Assembly (NCBI GenBank): GCA_031284025.1
Contig: JAITAR010000074.1
Coordinates: 1-8,218, forward strand
Source of the DNA: Rickettsiales bacterium
GTDB lineage: Bacteria > Pseudomonadota > Alphaproteobacteria > Rickettsiales > UBA1997
DNA length: 8,218 bases
Direction: 5' to 3'
Within the stretch, counting starts at the first letter, position 1. Each line of letters begins with the position of its first letter. The position numbers and the translations under genes were made by a program. Under the pieces are notes generated by a model. That model did not search any database. It was not told the origin of the DNA and was given only the letters and a program-made list of their open reading frames with translations. Positions 4,740 to 8,218 of this stretch are shown here, one piece after another.

Positions 4740-6671
4740 ATGGAAAATGAAGATATTAACACTGGCACGGTCACCAAAAATATCGAGCCAAAATTAATTT
4801 CTCAAAAAGAATTGGGAGAAATCGCAGCTGATTTGGATATTGGAGATATAAAATCTATCAAAAACACTTTTTGTGATTGGATGTTATCCCATATGAATTG
4901 TAAAACCTTAGAAGAGACCAATAAAGCCCGTATAACTGCTAATGAAGAAGAGATTGCAAAAAGCATATCATTTGGGGAATGTAATATTACTTATGAAGAA
5001 TTTTGCAATCTTTATTCTAAAAAATTAATAATACCCAAAGATGGATGTGGCTGGCCAATTATCATAAATGGGAATTCTGTCATAGCTATGGCGAACAGAC
5101 TAGATAGTAGTTCGAACAAAATTGATACTAGTCTGTATTGGAATAATGTGGATCGTGATAAAAAAGAGGCCGATAAGGCAATGGAATGTGGTTTGTGGGA
5201 ACCAGTCAGGGAATTAATGGACAATCCCGATGATAAATTACATATTGTCATAGTACGTGGTGGTTCACCAGAAACTGCTGAGCTTAATCTTCATACCAGC
5301 TTCACTCTAGTTTGTGGAGGCCGATGTTTTGTATTTGACAGCGCGTCAGCAGTGAAACGGATAAATACTTGCAGTATGAATACTATCAGAACCGATAATA
5401 TATATGCGGTGCAATCAGAAATACAAAAAGATCCTTGTTCTTGTAGCACAATAACACTAGGAACTATAGAAGGTTTAATAGACACTTTCAAAAAAGAATA
5501 CAACTCCGACCCCGTTAAGTTTGCCAATGAATATTTATGCCTCTTCTTCCAAGAGCCAAAGAAAATCAGCAAATCTGACGAATCGCCAACATTATTAACC
5601 GAAGAAACTATAACATTATTAACCGAAGAAACTATAAAATATAAAAATAAAAATGGGCGTGAAAAATCTATCGGAATTTTGCCAAAGGAATTTATTGGAA
5701 TGGCACAAACTGTACTTGGAATAGAGGCTCTGAAAAAAACAATCGCCGAGAGACTTGAAAATTTTAAAAAAATTACTCAAAAACTTGAGAAACTTGAAGA
5801 AGAATTTGAAAAAGAACTTGAAAAAACAAAGACAGCGAGAGAGAGAGTGATTGATGAGAAACTCGAAGAAAACATAGGAGATACAAAAACAACTAATAAA
5901 GAATCCAAAAAATTCTGGGAACCCGAAGAACTCGAAAAGCTTAAAAAAGATATAAAGAATGCAAAAACAGTCGATGAAATACTTAAAAAACTCAAAGAAT
6001 ATAGAGAAATCAATGAAAAAAAATCTAAAATTTTGGAAGACTTGGAAGAAAAATTAAATGAAGTTACAAGAAATTATGTAAAAGAAGAAATGAATTATGT
6101 AAAAGAAGAAATGAATATAAAGGCAGAAATAGAAAAGTTAAAAATAATCTTCAACCTCAATGAACTCAATAGAGCTGAAAAGCTGGATATGACTAAACTG
6201 CCGACTCCCAGAGAAACAGTTGAAAAAGTGAAAAGAGAAATGGATGAAAAAGTGAAAAAAGAGAAAATACGGAAAGAGTTATCGAAAAAATATGAAAAGA
6301 AAATTCTTGAAGAAGAGCAGAATAAAGTTATTATGGAGGAAACACAGAAACGCGGAAAAATAGAGGAAACAGAAATAAAGAAAATCTTAGAAGAGAAAAA
6401 AGATGAAATAAAAAATAAAATAAAAGAAAGAATGCCAACTGAGAAAGAAATAGAAAAAGAAGCAGAAACAATACTTATTTTTGAAAAATTAAAAGGAAAT
6501 ATTACAATCAACGATAAAACCACGCATTATAAACAAAATTCTTTATGGAAGGAAGGTTTTGCTGGCATTACAATTAAAAATGGGACCAGCAAATCTGGAT
6601 TCGAAGGATTACCAACTTGTAAAACGGATGTTAATAAACAAAAGTCTCAAAGCAGACTGCCTTCTAAATAA
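4740..6671 (+). CDS. Clan CE-like (Ulp1/YopJ-type) enzyme with long coiled-coil tail, putative effector
   Basis: A 643-aa protein. ATG at 4740 follows GGGG at 4731-4734, a weak ribosome binding site, and a strong promoter at 4629-4656. Residues 1-270 look globular. Residues 185-200 (HTSFTLVCGGRCFVFD) followed by SASA fit the His-to-Asp stretch of clan CE enzymes, and 225-241 (QSEIQKDPCSCSTITLG) fit the Gln/Cys stretch, resembling YopJ's IQRSSSECGIF. The proposed catalytic set is H185, D200, Q229 and C235 (or C233). The glycine that usually follows the cysteine is serine here. Such enzymes act as deubiquitinases, deSUMOylases or Ser/Thr acetyltransferases, often as secreted effectors. Residues ~325-585 are a long Glu/Lys-rich coiled coil with internal duplications; the last ~50 residues are basic. 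There is no signal peptide or membrane segment, so export would need a type IV-like system. Gene reality is near certain; the enzyme assignment is tentative. Confidence 0.9.
   Translation: MENEDINTGTVTKNIEPKLISQKELGEIAADLDIGDIKSIKNTFCDWMLSHMNCKTLEETNKARITANEEEIAKSISFGECNITYEEFCNLYSKKLIIPKDGCGWPIIINGNSVIAMANRLDSSSNKIDTSLYWNNVDRDKKEADKAMECGLWEPVRELMDNPDDKLHIVIVRGGSPETAELNLHTSFTLVCGGRCFVFDSASAVKRINTCSMNTIRTDNIYAVQSEIQKDPCSCSTITLGTIEGLIDTFKKEYNSDPVKFANEYLCLFFQEPKKISKSDESPTLLTEETITLLTEETIKYKNKNGREKSIGILPKEFIGMAQTVLGIEALKKTIAERLENFKKITQKLEKLEEEFEKELEKTKTARERVIDEKLEENIGDTKTTNKESKKFWEPEELEKLKKDIKNAKTVDEILKKLKEYREINEKKSKILEDLEEKLNEVTRNYVKEEMNYVKEEMNIKAEIEKLKIIFNLNELNRAEKLDMTKLPTPRETVEKVKREMDEKVKKEKIRKELSKKYEKKILEEEQNKVIMEETQKRGKIEETEIKKILEEKKDEIKNKIKERMPTEKEIEKEAETILIFEKLKGNITINDKTTHYKQNSLWKEGFAGITIKNGTSKSGFEGLPTCKTDVNKQKSQSRLPSK
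5589..5636 (+). repeat. 24-bp perfect tandem duplication in the 643-aa gene
   Basis: ACATTATTAACCGAAGAAAC plus TATA is present twice in a row, encoding TLLTEETI twice at residues ~284-299, the linker between the CE-like part and the coiled coil. The absence of any mismatch suggests a recent event. Confidence 0.95.
6072..6113 (+). repeat. 21-bp perfect tandem duplication in the 643-aa gene
   Basis: Two identical 21-base units encode NYVKEEM twice (residues ~445-458). The addition of one heptad-length unit keeps the coiled-coil register. Confidence 0.95.
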
Positions 6672-6792
6672 AGCCTGTTCTGGGCCCGTCCCCAAATTGC
6701 CTGGAAGAGAGATTAGGGTGGGTTTTTCAGCCTACACTAGTCCTGACTCCAGCAGAGTCCTCGATGACAAAGGATCGATTTAGGGACAGGCT
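6672..6792. repeat. ~120-bp palindromic insert next to the IS remnant
   Basis: AGCCTGT (6672-6678) and ACAGGCT (6786-6792) are inverted ends. Inside, GACTC/GAGTC (6745-6749 and 6755-6759) form a small hairpin like those of dispersed intergenic palindromes. The segment begins directly after the TAA of the 643-aa gene and ends where homology to the IS-derived element stops, so it may have inserted into that element. A frame runs through it (to 6783) but shows no known motif. Confidence 0.4.
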
Positions 6793-6795
6793 CAT

Positions 6796-6875
6796 ATCTA
6801 TATTTCTCTGAAAGGATCCCAAATCTCTTCAGAACTCCAATAACATTCTCTACAGCAATTGGAAACAGGTCTATT
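6796..6875 (-). mobile_element. Truncated second copy of the IS5-derived element
   Basis: Read on the - strand it matches 4345 onward (AATAGACCTGTTTCCAATTG, then GTAGAGAATGTTATTGGAGT) and encodes DLFPIAVENVIGVLKRFGIL. Homology ends after AGAAATATAGAT, next to the insert at 6672-6792. It starts at the same TAGACCTG boundary as the left copy, which supports a real element end. Together the two copies flank the 643-aa gene in inverted orientation. Confidence 0.65.
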
Positions 6876-6910
6876 AAAATAGCTTCAGATCGCAATATCG
6901 GGCCAGTGGA

Positions 6911-7740
6911 CTATCTCTTCCCCTCCCAAATCTCCCTCTGTTCTTCCCAGTCCAGAGGAATAGCTCTTTTTTTAAGTTCCTGGAGAGTCAAACCGGGTTG
7001 AATGTTACCTCTGAGTATCTTTTCCTTCAGATCGGGGGCAAGACGATTCAGGTTATAGATATCACAGACATAGCTGATAGACTTATTTTCAAGAATTGAG
7101 AGTTCTTTCAAAGAGAAAAGATTTTCACAGGTTAGTCTATGTTCATATCTCTCTGCCTCCAGCAGGGCTTTTTTGAGAGTTAGGACAGCAGAATCCTGAG
7201 TCTTCTGCTCATCTCTTTCCACTAGAGTGAATTTCTCACTATTTTTAGGTAGAACTATGTGAGTTTTTCCGCCTCTCCGGAGGAAGTTGACGGGAACATT
7301 AATTTCCATAGTATCTCTGTTTACCTTTTCTACTCTGGAGAGATTGGCTTCACTGAGCAGATGGATGACAGCCTCTAGAGAGAATCTTAATTTTAGATTC
7401 TTTGGCTCCACAATGATTACCTCCAGAAGACTGTTGACTATCTCCAGCTGTTCCCGGGGGAATAGTTCCTGCCAAATAGTTTCTATGTTCTGGAAGGATC
7501 AATGATATGCTGCTCAGTAACAATAGTTTCTTCTCTCTGCTCCTTTAGAATTCTCATAGTATTTGCTATGATCTGGGGAGATTGGAGGAGTCTATAGATC
7601 TCACTGAGTACAATGGACTCAATCTGCTGAGCCGGAATAGTTTTCAGTTCACAGTTCTCTCCCTTTTTTTGAAGCTTTGTGGTTCTGTAGTATCTATATA
7701 TTCTTCCTTTTTTACTGGTGTAGCACTTTTCATATCTAAC
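6911..7740 (-). pseudogene. Large serine recombinase, C-terminal part, frameshifted
   Basis: Two - strand frames join into one recombinase tail. The first (7740 to ~7495) reads YTSKKGRIYRYY, then CELKTIPAQQIESIVLSEIY and RLLQSP, the zinc-ribbon and linker region of large serine recombinases. The second (~7500 to 6911) reads IWQELFPREQLEIVNSLLEV and later NRLAPDLKEKIL with PGLTLQELKKRAIPLDWEEQ, the standard C-terminus of alphaproteobacterial and prophage recombinases. The frame break lies at about 7486-7500; the first frame stops at 7483-7485. The N-terminal catalytic domain with its serine is missing: an in-frame TGA stands just before 7740 and no homologous sequence follows. It cannot be active. 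It may mark the edge of a former integrated element. The ATG at 7409-7411 inside the second half is not a natural start. Confidence 0.8.
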
Positions 7741-8218
7741 TCAAAAAAATAGAGAAAAAATTCTCGAATAAGAAAAAAGAAAAATATAAAAAATGCTAAG
7801 TTAGAACAAAAACAATAATAAAACGTAGAGGTTGAATAAAAGTTACAGAACAACTGCTGATATGTAAAATGGCACTAGACTGGAGAGAAAAGTTAGAAAC
7901 TTTCATATCTTTGCTAGGCACTTTTCCACTGCCAACTGAAAATTTCCTAGGCTTTAGTTTTTTCACATTTTTAGGCCTAAAATAAAGATGTAGGTCAGGG
8001 AGAGAGGGAAAAATCTTGGAGGCCTACATCCATGGAGAAAACGAAGTTTCCCAAAAGAAATTTATCCCTAGCGGAGAAAAAACAAACTCTAGGTTGTAGG
8101 CTGAAAATTTTACCACCTGAAGTTTGTTTTTTTCCATCGGAGGTATTTTCCCTCCCAAAAACTTTGTTTTTTCTAATTTGCTTTTTTCTCAAAAACTTTT
8201 TTTATAGGTCTATGCCAG
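7741..8218. other. Gene-free AT-rich stretch with inverted repeats
   Basis: No convincing gene is seen. There is a perfect 14-bp palindrome TTTTAGGCCTAAAA (7969-7982), a 10-bp inverted pair GATGTAGGTC/GGCCTACATC (7987-7996 and 8021-8030, one mismatch), and an imperfect inverted pair around ACAAAC/GTTTGT (8073-8089 and 8119-8135). Several T-runs follow to the right edge. A 38-codon frame at 7869-7985 (MALDWREKLETFISLLGTFP...) lacks a ribosome binding site and known motifs. Confidence 0.5.

Noticed and set aside
5777..6523. Long Ser/Phe-rich open frames on the - strand within the 643-aa gene
   Set aside because: They mirror the Glu/Lys-rich coiled-coil codons (GAA/AAA read backwards give TTC/TTT); no start signals or motifs.
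6559..6783. 74-codon + strand frame overlapping the end of the 643-aa gene
   Set aside because: It overlaps a well-supported gene and runs into a palindromic repeat; no motif recognised.
7644..7853. 69-codon - strand frame at the upstream end of the recombinase remnant
   Set aside because: The recombinase frame explains 7644-7740 better (zinc-ribbon and linker motifs), and the rest is A/T-rich low complexity.
7869..7985. 38-codon + strand frame (MALDWREKL...)
   Set aside because: Short, no Shine-Dalgarno, no homologue recognised; it ends in a palindrome. Kept only as a note in the gene-free stretch.

Overview
The window is AT-rich bacterial DNA that looks like the accessory genome of an obligate intracellular bacterium, most likely a Rickettsiales-type alphaproteobacterium. 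The reasons are the AT-rich, AGA-heavy coding sequence, the decayed IS5-family transposase remnants, a serine-recombinase C-terminus with alphaproteobacterial motifs, and several proteins with host-directed features. The genus cannot be fixed from this sequence, and there are no core genes, rRNAs or tRNAs.

Left part (1-4349): a repeated two-gene cassette in several states of decay. One partner is a long, basic, low-complexity G/K/P/S/T-rich protein on the + strand: a partial copy at 1-767, a frameshifted copy at 2061-3237 and a C-terminal fragment at 4104-4349. The other is a small secreted protein of about 134-142 aa: intact copies on the - strand at 815-1219 and 3294-3722, a multiply frameshifted + strand copy at 1437-1908 and a truncated - strand duplicate at 3801-3990. 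Each basic-protein gene converges on a small secreted-protein gene. Both intact secreted proteins, and the truncated duplicate, end in Cys-Cys-aliphatic-aliphatic-Leu, which has the form of a eukaryotic CaaX prenylation box (CIVL, CVIL). With an N-terminal Sec signal peptide this suggests a small family of host-prenylated effectors. A 95-bp repeat (1292-1386 and, inverted, 3994-4088) precedes both broken members.

Middle part (4345-6875): a single long gene (4740-6671, 643 aa) behind a near-consensus sigma-70 promoter. Its N-terminal part has a His/Asp/Gln/Cys arrangement like clan CE enzymes (Ulp1 or YopJ type), and its second half is a long charged coiled coil. I read it as a candidate secreted effector. 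It lies between two inverted copies of a small element derived from an IS5-family transposase gene (4345-4524 and 6796-6875); the right copy is cut by another short palindromic element (6672-6792).

Right part (6911-8218): the C-terminal part of a large serine recombinase, broken by a frameshift (- strand), then about 480 bp without a convincing gene but with several inverted repeats.

No metabolic pathway is encoded here. The region looks like a turnover zone where candidate host-interaction genes are duplicated, broken and moved among mobile-element debris. All functional statements on the secreted and basic proteins are inferences from motifs; I do not recognise either family.
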